Origin: Actinomyces qiguomingii
GTDB lineage: Bacteria; Actinomycetota; Actinomycetes; Actinomycetales; Actinomycetaceae
Direction: 5' to 3'
Assembly: GCF_004102025.1 (NCBI RefSeq)
Contig: NZ_CP025228.1
Span: 2,046,001 to 2,110,000, forward strand
Length of the DNA: 64,000 nt
The position numbers were made by a program, and so were the translations under genes. The first letter of the stretch is position 1, and each line of letters opens with the position of its first letter. Below, in pieces: positions 17,365 to 25,570 of this stretch. Below the pieces are notes generated by a model. That model was not told where the DNA came from. It did not search any database and saw only the letters and a list, made by a program, of their open reading frames with translations.

Positions 17365-18333
17365 CTACAGGTCGGCTGGAGTGTATTCCTCGTCGTCCCA
17401 GTACTTGATTACCTCGTTGCCCGATGCATCGATGGTGGTCGTCAAGGTAACTATATGCGAGAAGAAGCTGCCTCCGGTACCCTGTACGTTCGCCTCGTCC
17501 TCGTGTGGGTCGAAGACGCGGTTACCCTTACCCTTTACCTCCCCGTCGTGACTTTCCATACGAATTCGGTTTTCGTTTTGGTTGTCGCTCTCGTTGAATA
17601 CGAAGGTGATGGTTCGGCCGCCGCCTTCGGCTGGCTCCGAGATGATGGGATAACCCTCGTCGAGCGCATAGCTAAACTGGTACATCGCCTTGCCAGACAT
17701 CGTGTACTCGTATTTCGGGTCGGTTATCGCGGCATTGGCGAGATTTCCTGTCGCGATCTTCGATACGTTCACACTGGTATTGTACGCACCCGCATCAAGT
17801 ACTTCTGTATCGGCGAACAACGCGGACTGATATGCTTCAGTCAACTTCGGGCGTACGTAGTCTCCAAGCTCTTCCCAGCCTCCAAGGTTTTCTCCGTCAA
17901 CAACGGCGCTGATCGGTTGCGCCTTATAGTCGTCTGGATGGCCCAGCATCAGGAGTGTATTGGTGCGTTCCACCCAGGCTTCGAGATACTCTTGATCTGA
18001 GAGGCCGGTTGGGATTGGCTGGAGGTTGAGCGCTGGCTCAAGGAACTCCTCCAAGGAAGAGTATTGATACTTTTCGGGAATCCCGTCAATACCTCCGCCC
18101 TCGGCGCTGTAATACATGTATGGTGTGTTGTCTTCAGGATCGAACTCGGCGTTCGTCGGAGTAGCTTCCGCCGTTGCCGCCGGTTCGCTCTCGGTCGGCG
18201 TGCCAGCATTGGCCTCATTGGTGGAACATCCGGCGATACCCGCCAGCGCAAGGGAACCCGTCGCAAGCAGCGCCATCAACTTCTTGGACGGACCGTGCTC
18301 GCTGGTTAGTGATGATAATTTCTCTCGTTTCAT
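17365..18333 (-). CDS. Lipoprotein upstream of the VirB6-like gene
   Basis: The 322-aa protein has a lipoprotein signal peptide ending in LAGIAG-C at about residue 35. An acidic Ser/Thr/Glu/Pro linker follows, then a soluble extracytoplasmic domain with no family I recognise. It lies 51 bp upstream of the large membrane protein on the same strand and is likely co-transcribed. The pair resembles a surface/secretion module. An AAGGAGAGG ribosome site precedes the ATG. Base composition is low for the host. Origin in a Saccharibacteria-like donor is inferred mainly from its partner. Confidence 0.75.
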   Translation of the reverse strand: MKREKLSSLTSEHGPSKKLMALLATGSLALAGIAGCSTNEANAGTPTESEPAATAEATPTNAEFDPEDNTPYMYYSAEGGGIDGIPEKYQYSSLEEFLEPALNLQPIPTGLSDQEYLEAWVERTNTLLMLGHPDDYKAQPISAVVDGENLGGWEELGDYVRPKLTEAYQSALFADTEVLDAGAYNTSVNVSKIATGNLANAAITDPKYEYTMSGKAMYQFSYALDEGYPIISEPAEGGGRTITFVFNESDNQNENRIRMESHDGEVKGKGNRVFDPHEDEANVQGTGGSFFSHIVTLTTTIDASGNEVIKYWDDEEYTPADL

Positions 18334-18401
18334 AAAGCTTCAATCCTCTCCTTCGTGGATTAGTGGTTTATGATTTACTACCGCAATGGGTTACGGTATA
18401 C

Positions 18402-18429
18402 ATTATAACAAATTGTGCAGAATTGTCAA
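18402..18429 (-). promoter_or_regulatory. Consensus sigma-70-type promoter
   Basis: On the minus strand TTGACA (18424-18429), a 16-nt spacer and TATAAT (18402-18407) form a perfect-consensus promoter reading into the lipoprotein gene 70 bp downstream. Such an AT-rich consensus site is unusual in this GC-rich genome and fits foreign DNA. Confidence 0.75.
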
Positions 18430-18638
18430 GTATTGATAGTGGTTACCTATGGATGTGGCAGTAATGTCCTCCAATGGCTGCTGAGTGGTAGGTGGGTGTG
18501 CGCGCGGATGTGCGGCTTCGTGACTGGCTGGCGTGCGGCGTGGCCGGATGCGGGGAAGATCTTCTGGGCGACGGCTGTGGTTCCTTGATGTTTTGGTGCG
18601 GTCTTGCCTCCTCGTGTTGCTGTGGTCTGGCTGTGCGA
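18430..18638. other. Junction region, no supported gene
   Basis: High-GC DNA resumes here. A minus-strand frame starts where the DUF6907-like gene would lie relative to the second XRE copy, but its translation is Arg/His/Pro-rich with no CPEWC motif. I take it as a remnant or noise. It sits between the inverted-repeat arm and the low-GC segment. Confidence 0.4.
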
Positions 18639-18927
18639 CGTCGACGATACTCATAAGTCTGTAGACTTTCAAGTAGCGGCCGTCCAGGCTCAGGGCCATG
18701 GCTGTTGGGGACCTGCAGAAGACCGTTGGCCGAAACCTGCGTGCCTACCGTCTCCAGCGAGGCCTGAGCCAAGAGGCCTTCGCCGACCTCCTGGGAGTCC
18801 ACCGCACCTACATGGGCGGCATCGAACGAGGAGAACGCAACCTCACCCTCAAAAAAGCCTAGAACGCATCGCCGAACAGATCGAGCTCGATCCACGGGAG
18901 CTGATGGAGCATCGCGGTTGAGGGGTG
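18639..18927. repeat. Right arm of the inverted repeat
   Basis: This segment is the reverse complement of 13300-13586 apart from scattered substitutions and a 2-base expansion of an A-run at 18851-18856. Similarity stops abruptly at both ends. Confidence 0.85.
18698..18921 (+). pseudogene. XRE-family regulator, frameshifted copy
   Basis: It encodes the same HTH protein as 13306-13527, but the run after ACCCTC is six As rather than four. The frame therefore ends at TAG 18860-18862 after 54 residues, and the last quarter (SLERIAEQIELDPRELMEHRG) is in another frame. The HTH core is intact, so the short product could still bind DNA. A -1 slip at C-AAA-AAA-G would restore the full protein with one extra lysine. 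Confidence 0.75.
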
Positions 18928-18996
18928 GTGCGTGGAGGCGGGGCATGGCGTGCCTGCATGACCATTCGTGTCGGTTGTTAGTCGTACGCTCGATGT

Positions 18997-19971
18997 ATGA
19001 CAGCAACGGCTGAAGGTTCCGGCGGGACTGGCCCCTACCTCCCTGGTGCCAGTCAAAGTCTTGCGGGCACGATTCACGCAGCCCTCGGCCCCAGTGTCCT
19101 CAAGCCAGAGACTTTGAAAGCGCTCAACGCGGCGGTGTCTACCATGGCGCGTGCGTTCGAGCTGCCGCAGCAATCTCTAGTACCCGACGGGACGCTTGGC
19201 GCTCTCGCTGCGTGGAACCGTGCTGTCAAGTCTGTTCAACTGCCTGTGCTGAGCGACTCTGCTAGGCAGGCGATGACACGGTCGATCGCGGCAGCAGCTG
19301 GGCTCAATGAGCTATCGAACGGCACGGCGCCGCTTATTTCGGCTGCCCTGAAGGACTACGAACCGATGCGCACCGCGTTGGCCGGTCTTCAAGACAGCAT
19401 GGCGCGGCTCACCGAGCAGATGATTCCCGATGAGTCGCTTCGGGCGATCGCCTCAGCGCTCACGGGTATCAATACCTCGGTTAAGGCAAGTGCAACCACA
19501 GTGGCGGCGCAGGCTGCCACCAAGCGGCTCGCGGCAGACGGATCCTACGAACACGCCGCACGTCAGCTCGTCGAGAATCTAGGGGTCGTCGACGAACAAG
19601 AGCTACCGCCTCAAGCGTTCGAGATTGACACGGCGGCGTCCGCAGCATCGTACGACCTCATTAGCAAACACGCGCCCGAGGTAGCCGCCCAAGTCGATGA
19701 AGCAGCCGACCAGGTCAAGACGTCGTTCTTGGACCGAAAGGCGGTGCGCTACTCGCTGGCCAGCCTGGTGTTCATCCTGATCGTCGCCATCTGGGTACTC
19801 ACAACCCCAGACCTTGAGGACATTCCTAGGCAATTGCGTAGCTTGGTTAGATCTGTAGCCGAAGGCACTGTAGCAGGTACCCCGGTAGCACGAGCGATCG
19901 TGCGCAAGCCCAGTAAGAGCAGCAAGGACGGGCATCCAGGAACCGACACCGAAGACACGGAGCGCGAGTGA
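18997..19971 (+). CDS. Unknown protein with one C-terminal membrane helix
   Basis: The 324-aa protein is Ala/Ser/Leu-rich and mostly helical. It has one clear membrane segment near residues 250-270 (SLASLVFILIVAIWVL) and a basic/acidic tail ending GTDTEDTERE. The N-terminal 240 residues show no domain I know. It could be a membrane-anchored accessory or defence effector given the neighbours, but that is inference from position only. Confidence 0.6.
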   Translation: MTATAEGSGGTGPYLPGASQSLAGTIHAALGPSVLKPETLKALNAAVSTMARAFELPQQSLVPDGTLGALAAWNRAVKSVQLPVLSDSARQAMTRSIAAAAGLNELSNGTAPLISAALKDYEPMRTALAGLQDSMARLTEQMIPDESLRAIASALTGINTSVKASATTVAAQAATKRLAADGSYEHAARQLVENLGVVDEQELPPQAFEIDTAASAASYDLISKHAPEVAAQVDEAADQVKTSFLDRKAVRYSLASLVFILIVAIWVLTTPDLEDIPRQLRSLVRSVAEGTVAGTPVARAIVRKPSKSSKDGHPGTDTEDTERE

Positions 19972-20005
19972 TGCCAAGATCCCTTCTATCGTCAGCGAAT
20001 CAACC

Positions 20006-20345
20006 ATGACAACGCCAAACCCGATCCTCAACCGCCTGACAGACGCCGAGATCCTGTGAGCCAACCACCGACAGGAGGGCGCGTTCTTGATGGTACTGGT
20101 CGCCATGGCGGCTGCGGGCCGGCTGGCGCACCCCAAGATACGCGGTGATCGCGCCAACTTCGTGGCATTCATGAAGGACAGCCACAGCTGGACGATCAAC
20201 GTCGAGTACCGGCGGCGAGCAGGTGGATCTGGACCTCCTGTTCTACAAGTGGACGCGCTGCGAACTCGTACACAACGGTGGTCTGCCGGTCGACCTGCAG
20301 ATCGACGCCTCGTTCGCCGACCCGCGCCGCTGCAAAGTCGCGTAG
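20006..20345 (+). pseudogene. Broken small gene of unknown function
   Basis: A frame starting MTTPNPILNRLTDAEIL meets an in-frame TGA at 20057-20059. It continues AHPKIRGDRANFVAFMKD and INVEYRR, then needs a frameshift near 20210 to continue GGEQVDLDLLFYKWTRCEL and finish at TAG 20343-20345. The joined translation looks like a real, evenly composed protein of about 110 residues, so this is a gene with two lesions. I do not recognise the family. Confidence 0.5.
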
Positions 20346-20423
20346 GCAATACGTAAGCCGGCACTCTATCCCAGTCCCCTTCGAGACGCTCATCAGGACA
20401 ACTGACTCACAGCCGCAATATTG

Positions 20424-22157
20424 TTATCGAATGCATCTACTTGCCTCGAGCGCTGCATATTTCAACAGGAAAATCAGCTTGGTATTAGCGTTCACCTGTT
20501 CTGGAGAAAGTGCACCTGCTGCAATTTTCGCCGAGACCTCGTCAACTCCCTCAGCGAACTTTTCCCGCTCGTCGGAGTCGAGGAACTCATGGCTTTCTTC
20601 GTGCAGACGAATTGCAACCACGACGGCGCCGACGGTCACCTGTGATGCAATTCCGAAGTCGCCAAATGCGTTGTGAATCGGTATTCCATAGTATGCTTGC
20701 CACCTCGACGCGGAACTCTTTTGTCCGAGAGCCTTGAAAGTAACGAGACCTGGTTCATCAAGTTGCGCAATTCTCATCGCGGCGGAACGCGATGGAAAGC
20801 GACGTAAATAGCTCTCAGAGCGACGATGGTTCGAAGACAACACGGGGCCAGAGGAGTCGGCGATTTTCGTCATATAAAACGGATCGCCATCGTGTGGCGA
20901 GGCTGCTCTCAGCCAGTACTCTGTCCTAGTTTCTATATTGTAACCTAAAGGCAATAGTATCCGGAGCTGAGATGCAATCAGTTCATTCTGCGCTGCCAAG
21001 CTCTTGTGAAGACTCATAACTTTAGCTTCATTGATGTTGAGCGCACTACCCCACTTAGACAGATCGCTCTCGGAGGCAAACATACTCTGGCCAGGGGTAG
21101 TCGCGAGCAAACCGTGAACCAGGTCTCGTAGGAAAACTGCTACGTCTGCGTAACATCGAACTGGCACATAATGTTCAACCCCCAATGAGCGAAAGCGCAT
21201 GGCTCTTTGCTCAACCCAGTTCTTTCGATTGGATTCATCCAGGGTCCTCTGGCCGTATGGCTCCTGGCGCACAGATTGAACCGAGATTACGGTGTTATCG
21301 CTACTAGCGTCACGGTTAGTCTGAATCCAATCTAGCAGCGGAGGGTCATCCAGGGATGAACCGACTATGATCGTGCAATCTACTTCGTCCGAAAAGTCCT
21401 TAAGTATCTTCTGGGTCTTCTTATTTTGAGCATAGTAATCTAGTTCCGAGAATACAATCTTTCCCGAGCTCGCACGCAGCCCGCTGCGCCCTCTACTGTC
21501 GTCCTTAATGGGTACTCTGCCGTGGAGATATACCATAGGTACCACGCCTTTCGCGGAACTTGGCAACGATTTCCTGCCGCTATTACTCCTTACAAGCAAG
21601 CGATATTTTCCATAACCTTCATCTTCATTTAGTACGTTAAACAGCTCCTTCAATGAGCGCTCGAGAAAAGTGTCATAGTTTGTTGTGACGACTCGCACGT
21701 CAACTTCCTTCTGCAGCAGCGTGACAATAAGCGCTGCTACATATTGGGGTAATAGCGCCTGGTAAGGTTGCAGAATACTTGTTGTACTGCGCCTATATAT
21801 CGCTTTTCTGATCGCGTCACGCAGTGCGCGATCAGAATCAAATCCGATCCCGCCGCTAAGCATGTCAGACAGCTGTGTCATATATGCTGATAGTAGCGTC
21901 GCGTTTTCAGCGGGTCGTTGGTAATTGCCAGCCATTTGATGAACGAAGTTGTCGAATTCGCGATCACCCTTCAGGTATTCCAGCTGTTGAAGCTCTGATT
22001 TGAGGCGGTTTGCGACGTCCACAACAAGCGCATTCCAGCCAAGCCCGGTGAGTGGATACGTGACGCCGGCGCCGCAGTAGATCATCACTTTTTCCGCAGA
22101 CGAAATCTCCTTGATAACGTCTCCATACTCAGCATCTGTGACGAGATGAGGATGCAT
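20424..22157 (-). CDS. SIR2-like domain protein, probable NADase defence effector
   Basis: The ~577-aa protein has a SIR2-like domain: IYCGAGVTYPLTGLGW near residue 30, VVTTNYDTFLE near 163, VYLHGRVPI near 215 and IIVGSSLDDPPLLDWI near 270. The C-terminal 200 residues (RTEYWLRAASPHDGDPFYM, then GIPIHNAFGDFGIASQVTVG) look like a sensor domain, perhaps GAF-like; this is a guess. SIR2-like proteins of this kind deplete NAD during phage infection. A second ATG at 22166 is possible. A 94-aa gene lies 60 bp upstream on the same strand. GC is low for the host. Confidence 0.8.
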   Translation of the reverse strand: MHPHLVTDAEYGDVIKEISSAEKVMIYCGAGVTYPLTGLGWNALVVDVANRLKSELQQLEYLKGDREFDNFVHQMAGNYQRPAENATLLSAYMTQLSDMLSGGIGFDSDRALRDAIRKAIYRRSTTSILQPYQALLPQYVAALIVTLLQKEVDVRVVTTNYDTFLERSLKELFNVLNEDEGYGKYRLLVRSNSGRKSLPSSAKGVVPMVYLHGRVPIKDDSRGRSGLRASSGKIVFSELDYYAQNKKTQKILKDFSDEVDCTIIVGSSLDDPPLLDWIQTNRDASSDNTVISVQSVRQEPYGQRTLDESNRKNWVEQRAMRFRSLGVEHYVPVRCYADVAVFLRDLVHGLLATTPGQSMFASESDLSKWGSALNINEAKVMSLHKSLAAQNELIASQLRILLPLGYNIETRTEYWLRAASPHDGDPFYMTKIADSSGPVLSSNHRRSESYLRRFPSRSAAMRIAQLDEPGLVTFKALGQKSSASRWQAYYGIPIHNAFGDFGIASQVTVGAVVVAIRLHEESHEFLDSDEREKFAEGVDEVSAKIAAGALSPEQVNANTKLIFLLKYAALEASRCIR

Positions 22158-22217
22158 GCCACACACCTTTGATGTCGTGTTTCGCAGGGAATTAGATCGA
22201 GTCCAGTTCGAGCCAGC

Positions 22218-22502
22218 TCAGTTGAGATCATCTATGCCTGTTGGGCGCCGAGGTAAAGCTGTCCTGATATTGTCTATGATCCGGTTGGCTTCGGTGTATG
22301 CGGCGAAATCTTCCTCCGACATGTCTATAATCTCGCGCCCAGTGACCGTTTCTGGATGCCTCTTCAGGTAAGGCGAGGCGCCATACCCTAAGTCGTCAAA
22401 TTTATCGGCAAGGTAGTTCAAAATGTCCTGCTCAGTCACTAGAACCCTACTCCCTTGGGTGATACTTCTTTCTGGAGTGCTGTCTCGATATTTCTCGTTC
22501 AT
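22218..22502 (-). CDS. 94-aa companion of the SIR2-like gene
   Basis: This small acidic, helical protein contains LVTEQDILNYLADKFDDLGYG and REIIDMSEEDFAAYTEANRII. No family recognised. It lies immediately upstream of the SIR2-like gene on the same strand with a 60-bp gap, so the two are probably one operon. It could be a sensor, an inhibitor or a structural partner of the SIR2-like effector; nothing in the sequence decides. Confidence 0.6.
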   Translation of the reverse strand: MNEKYRDSTPERSITQGSRVLVTEQDILNYLADKFDDLGYGASPYLKRHPETVTGREIIDMSEEDFAAYTEANRIIDNIRTALPRRPTGIDDLN

Positions 22503-22642
22503 ATCTGCACATTCTATATCATATTCGCTTCTAAGTAAAGGCTTTGCCGGTGGGCGTTAATCTCGAGATTGCATCGGGTGTTGTTGGCGCCGGCGACTTC
22601 GTCATAGATCCAGTTGTATAGCCCCTTTCGCGTATGGCTCGT

Positions 22643-23560
22643 TCACCGCCATCCGATGCCGTAGAAGAGTCCGCCGTGGGGGTCTCTGAATGTTGTTTTG
22701 CATGGGTGTCCTAGTTGGTTGTTGGGGTTTGGAGTTCCTGGTCGTTCGAAGAAGGTTAGTCCTTCGATCTTCCAGATGGTGTCGGGGACGTCGCCGATGA
22801 ACATGAGTTCGAAGGTGGCGGTGAGTGTGCGTTCGTGAAAGGCGCGGCTGGTTTCTTTGATGCGGCGGTCGTCTTGCAGGGTGGGGTCTGGGCGGATGGT
22901 GTAGCGGAGGTCGTAGGTTCGGCCTCGGCGCATGGGACCGTGTTGGTAGTAGAAGTCGTGGCTGTATGAGTCGCCGAGGCGGTGGGTGCGTACCGTGAAC
23001 GGGGGTTGGGGCGAGATGATGCCGGGGAATGAGTTGGAGATACGTATGTAGTCCGCTTCGTCGAACAGGGCGAGGAAGCGGTAGTGCTCGCGGGTCTGTT
23101 GCCAGTAGCCGTCCTCCACAACGGTGAGGATCTCGACGTTGTCTTGGATGAGGCTGTTGTGCGCCTCTGGTACGCGCGCGCCTGGCGGCATCGGGGATGT
23201 GGGGTACCAGCCGGTCAGGAGTTGGTTGCGTAGGTTGGTGATGGCCCGGGTTTCGCGGCTTGCGACGGTGTCGATCTTGCGGCTGATCTTGGTGCCGTGG
23301 TGTTGGCGGCGTTGACGGAGGGTCGTAAGGCTCTCGGTGTCGGGGCTCAGGGCGAAGACGTCAAGCAGCAGGGCGGCTTCCTCGTCGTGCAGCGACCTGA
23401 TGGCAGAGTCGAGGCGGTCTCGAAGCTCGCTGTATGGCTGGTCGTCGCCTCCCAGAACTAGGCGCAGTGTCCCGACAGAAGCCATGCGCCCGGGTGTAGT
23501 TCCGGCTCCTTTGCGCAGGTAGAGCAGGTCTGCCTCGAGGTCGCGGATGTCGCTGGGCAC
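22643..23560 (-). CDS. Conserved actinobacterial protein of unknown function
   Basis: The ~305-aa protein opens with DIRDLEADLLYLRKGAGTTPGRM, a beginning I know from uncharacterised actinobacterial proteins. A helical middle and a beta-rich C-terminal half follow (RTHRLGDSYSHDFYYQHGP, ATFELMFIGDVPDTIWKIEG). No catalytic motif is evident. A GTG at 23572 lies too close to the AAGGAGG site, so the GTG at 23560 is preferred. Its GC is high, unlike the SIR2 operon next to it. Confidence 0.65.
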   Translation of the reverse strand: MPSDIRDLEADLLYLRKGAGTTPGRMASVGTLRLVLGGDDQPYSELRDRLDSAIRSLHDEEAALLLDVFALSPDTESLTTLRQRRQHHGTKISRKIDTVASRETRAITNLRNQLLTGWYPTSPMPPGARVPEAHNSLIQDNVEILTVVEDGYWQQTREHYRFLALFDEADYIRISNSFPGIISPQPPFTVRTHRLGDSYSHDFYYQHGPMRRGRTYDLRYTIRPDPTLQDDRRIKETSRAFHERTLTATFELMFIGDVPDTIWKIEGLTFFERPGTPNPNNQLGHPCKTTFRDPHGGLFYGIGWR

Positions 23561-23792
23561 TGGGTCGGTCACCTCCTTGTCCGTGTCCGGTCGTCAGGGA
23601 GCTGTGCCCTGGAGCACGCACGTAGCATACGACAGCGGTTCCATCTTTGGGCTGTTTTCCGACTTTCTTACAACTTCCTAGATCCGAGCTGCTCATGGGG
23701 TCTGCTTGATGTGTCAGGCCGCTGGGTCGGCGTCCGGTGCTTCGGTTGGGCGTGGCTGGCGGTGTTTACGCAGATCAGAGAAGGGATTGAGC

Positions 23793-24104
23793 ATGTCTGG
23801 TGAGCTGGTTTCTCAGGTGCCGGAGGCGTACTCGACGGGTGTGATGCCGTTTGCGGATCCGTCTTCGCGGGCTGTGGCGCGGGCGTCGCGGCGGGAGGTG
23901 GATTTGGTGCTGGGCCAGGCGCAGGTGGCGCATGCGCGTGATCAGGCGCGGGCGGTGCTGGCGTCTGGGGCGCTGAGCAACACGGCGGCTCTGGTGGGGT
24001 TGGCCGAGCAGTGCTACGAGTCCGCGCCGGCGGGTGCGCCGTACTACGAGGCGATCGTTAAGGCGTACGCGCTGGGCGCGGCGCGGGCGATCGCGGGCTT
24101 CTGA
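23793..24104 (+). CDS. Small element protein, unknown
   Basis: The 103-aa protein starts MSGELVSQVPEAYSTGVMPF. It consists of amphipathic Ala-rich helices (VARASRREVDLVLGQAQVAHARDQARAVLASGAL) and a conserved-looking AEQCYESAPAGAPYYEAIVKAYALGAARAI. Similar proteins precede the conjugation genes in other actinobacterial integrative elements. Function unknown. It is the first gene of the plus-strand transfer module. Confidence 0.65.
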   Translation: MSGELVSQVPEAYSTGVMPFADPSSRAVARASRREVDLVLGQAQVAHARDQARAVLASGALSNTAALVGLAEQCYESAPAGAPYYEAIVKAYALGAARAIAGF

Positions 24105-24136
24105 GCCCCAGGCACGGACGCGGGGAGGTGATGGTG

Positions 24137-24418
24137 ATGATGGGTTTCTTTGCCGGGGTGTTGGTGGGCGCGGCGGTTTTGGCGCTGGCGTGGTGGCTGT
24201 GGTGGGAGGACGGAGGTGGCGCCTCTGGGCGTGCTGCTTCGCGCAGGCCGCGGCCGCCGTCTAGTCCGTCTGGGGCGAGGCTGGCTCGTCGTGGGGCGGA
24301 GCGTGAGTGCGAGGCGGTGCGGCGTCGGGCAGCCCGGTTGAGGTTCGAGCAGGATGTGGCGGCGCTGCTGGCGGCTCGGGCCATGCAGGAGGCGGCGCGC
24401 CGTTTCCGGGATCGATAG
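24137..24418 (+). CDS. Small single-pass membrane protein
   Basis: It begins with an N-terminal membrane helix (GFFAGVLVGAAVLALAWWLWW), followed by an Arg/Ala-rich helical cytoplasmic part. Several GTG/ATG codons compete for the start; the ATG at 24137 gives the best spacing to GGGGAGG. Likely part of the transfer module. Function unknown. Confidence 0.6.
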   Translation: MMGFFAGVLVGAAVLALAWWLWWEDGGGASGRAASRRPRPPSSPSGARLARRGAERECEAVRRRAARLRFEQDVAALLAARAMQEAARRFRDR

Positions 24419-24699
24419 CCAGCCGGTGGCTTGCCTGGCCCGCGTGTTCGGGTAGTCGCGGCTGGCAGGAGGTGCTCACTGGCTGCCTGGGTGTTGTGAA
24501 TTCTACAGCAAACACTCTGGGCTCCGTTTAACTTGAAACGGAACAAGCCACATTACCCGCCGTCATCTTTGAGTCCCTTTGTTGGGTGTTTTCTTAGGGT
24601 TGTCGTGTCGGCTGGTAAGGCTTAAGCGGAACTCTTGTCTATGGGCGTTTTGTGTGCGAAAACTAGGTCAAAGCAGGTAATCGGAAAGGAGAAATGATT

Positions 24700-25329
24700 A
24701 TGGGCTACAGCGATGAGAAAACGAAAACCAGCCACCAGGATGCCGCAAGGGTACCGGGTGGTGTGCCGGAGGGTGGTTTCGCCACGGTCCTGGTGGATCC
24801 GCCGTGGCCCGGCCAGGGTGGTGAGGCGCACTACCGCACGATGAGCCTGGAGACTATCGAGGCGCTGCCGGTGGGCCAGTTGGCGGCTAAGGACGCGCAC
24901 TTGTGGTTGTGGACCACCAACGGTCTGCTGCCGCGGGCGTATGAGGTGGCGCAGGCCTGGGGGTTCACGGTGCGTAGCCCGCTGACGTGGGTGAAGTTCC
25001 GGCTGGGGTTGTCTGGCCGCTATCAGTTGCGCAATGCCACCGAGCAGTTGCTGTTCTGCACACGTGGTACGGCGCCGTTGGGTAGCCGGTCGCAACCGAC
25101 GTGGTTCAACGCCCCGGTTGCGGAGCATTCGCGTAAGCCGGCGGAGCAGTTCGCGATTATCGAGCGGGTCAGCCCGGGTCCGTATTTGGAGTTGTTCGCC
25201 CGGCGTCGGCCGGAGTCGCGCGCCGGCTGGGCGGTTTGGGGCGATCAGATCGACTCCGACATCCGTATCCCCGGCTATCCGGTCCCTCGTTATAGCTCGC
25301 GGGCCAGCGGCAGCGAGGAGGTTCGGTGA
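24700..25329 (+). CDS. MT-A70 family adenine methyltransferase
   Basis: The 209-aa protein carries the catalytic DPPW motif (ATVLVDPPWPGQGG, about residue 30). Also present are LPVGQLAAKDAHLWLWTTN, the EQLLFCTRG strand, and the HSRKPAEQFAIIERVSPGP and LELFARRR motifs typical of MT-A70/IME4-type enzymes. These methylate adenine N6 in DNA or RNA using S-adenosylmethionine. In a conjugative element it may protect the transferred DNA from host restriction (inferred). The ATG at 24700 is better spaced from AAAGGAG than 24694. Confidence 0.9.
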   Translation: MGYSDEKTKTSHQDAARVPGGVPEGGFATVLVDPPWPGQGGEAHYRTMSLETIEALPVGQLAAKDAHLWLWTTNGLLPRAYEVAQAWGFTVRSPLTWVKFRLGLSGRYQLRNATEQLLFCTRGTAPLGSRSQPTWFNAPVAEHSRKPAEQFAIIERVSPGPYLELFARRRPESRAGWAVWGDQIDSDIRIPGYPVPRYSSRASGSEEVR

Positions 25330-25362
25330 TGGGCACCCGGTGGTTTGACGGAGGAGACTGGG

Positions 25363-25551
25363 ATGAGTGGGGATTCGAGAAGCTGCCTGTCTGGGAGCCT
25401 TCTTCGCGGCGGCGTCGGGCTGATCGCCATTGCGATCGGGCTGAGGTGGATCGTCGAGTTGTTGCGAAGCGCTTGGATGTGGCTCGCCGGCGCCGGCGTC
25501 GTGGTAGGCGTCATCGCCGCGGTGGTGGTGTGGTGGCGGGGCCGCTGGTGA
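25363..25551 (+). CDS. Small hydrophobic membrane protein
   Basis: The 62-aa product has two adjacent hydrophobic stretches (GVGLIAIAIGLRWIVELL and AWMWLAGAGVVVGVIAAVVVWW). GGAGGAG precedes the ATG. An overlapping frame from 25326 (MGTRWFDGGDWDEW) is an alternative whose second half looks like a shadow. Probably a component of the transfer module. Confidence 0.5.
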   Translation: MSGDSRSCLSGSLLRGGVGLIAIAIGLRWIVELLRSAWMWLAGAGVVVGVIAAVVVWWRGRW

Positions 25552-25570
25552 GTCGGAAACGGGGCCGGCC

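Noticed and set aside
18403..18698. Minus-strand frame in the place of a second DUF6907 gene
   Set aside because: It lacks the CPEWC signature and is Arg/His/Pro-rich; its end overlaps the promoter of the lipoprotein gene.
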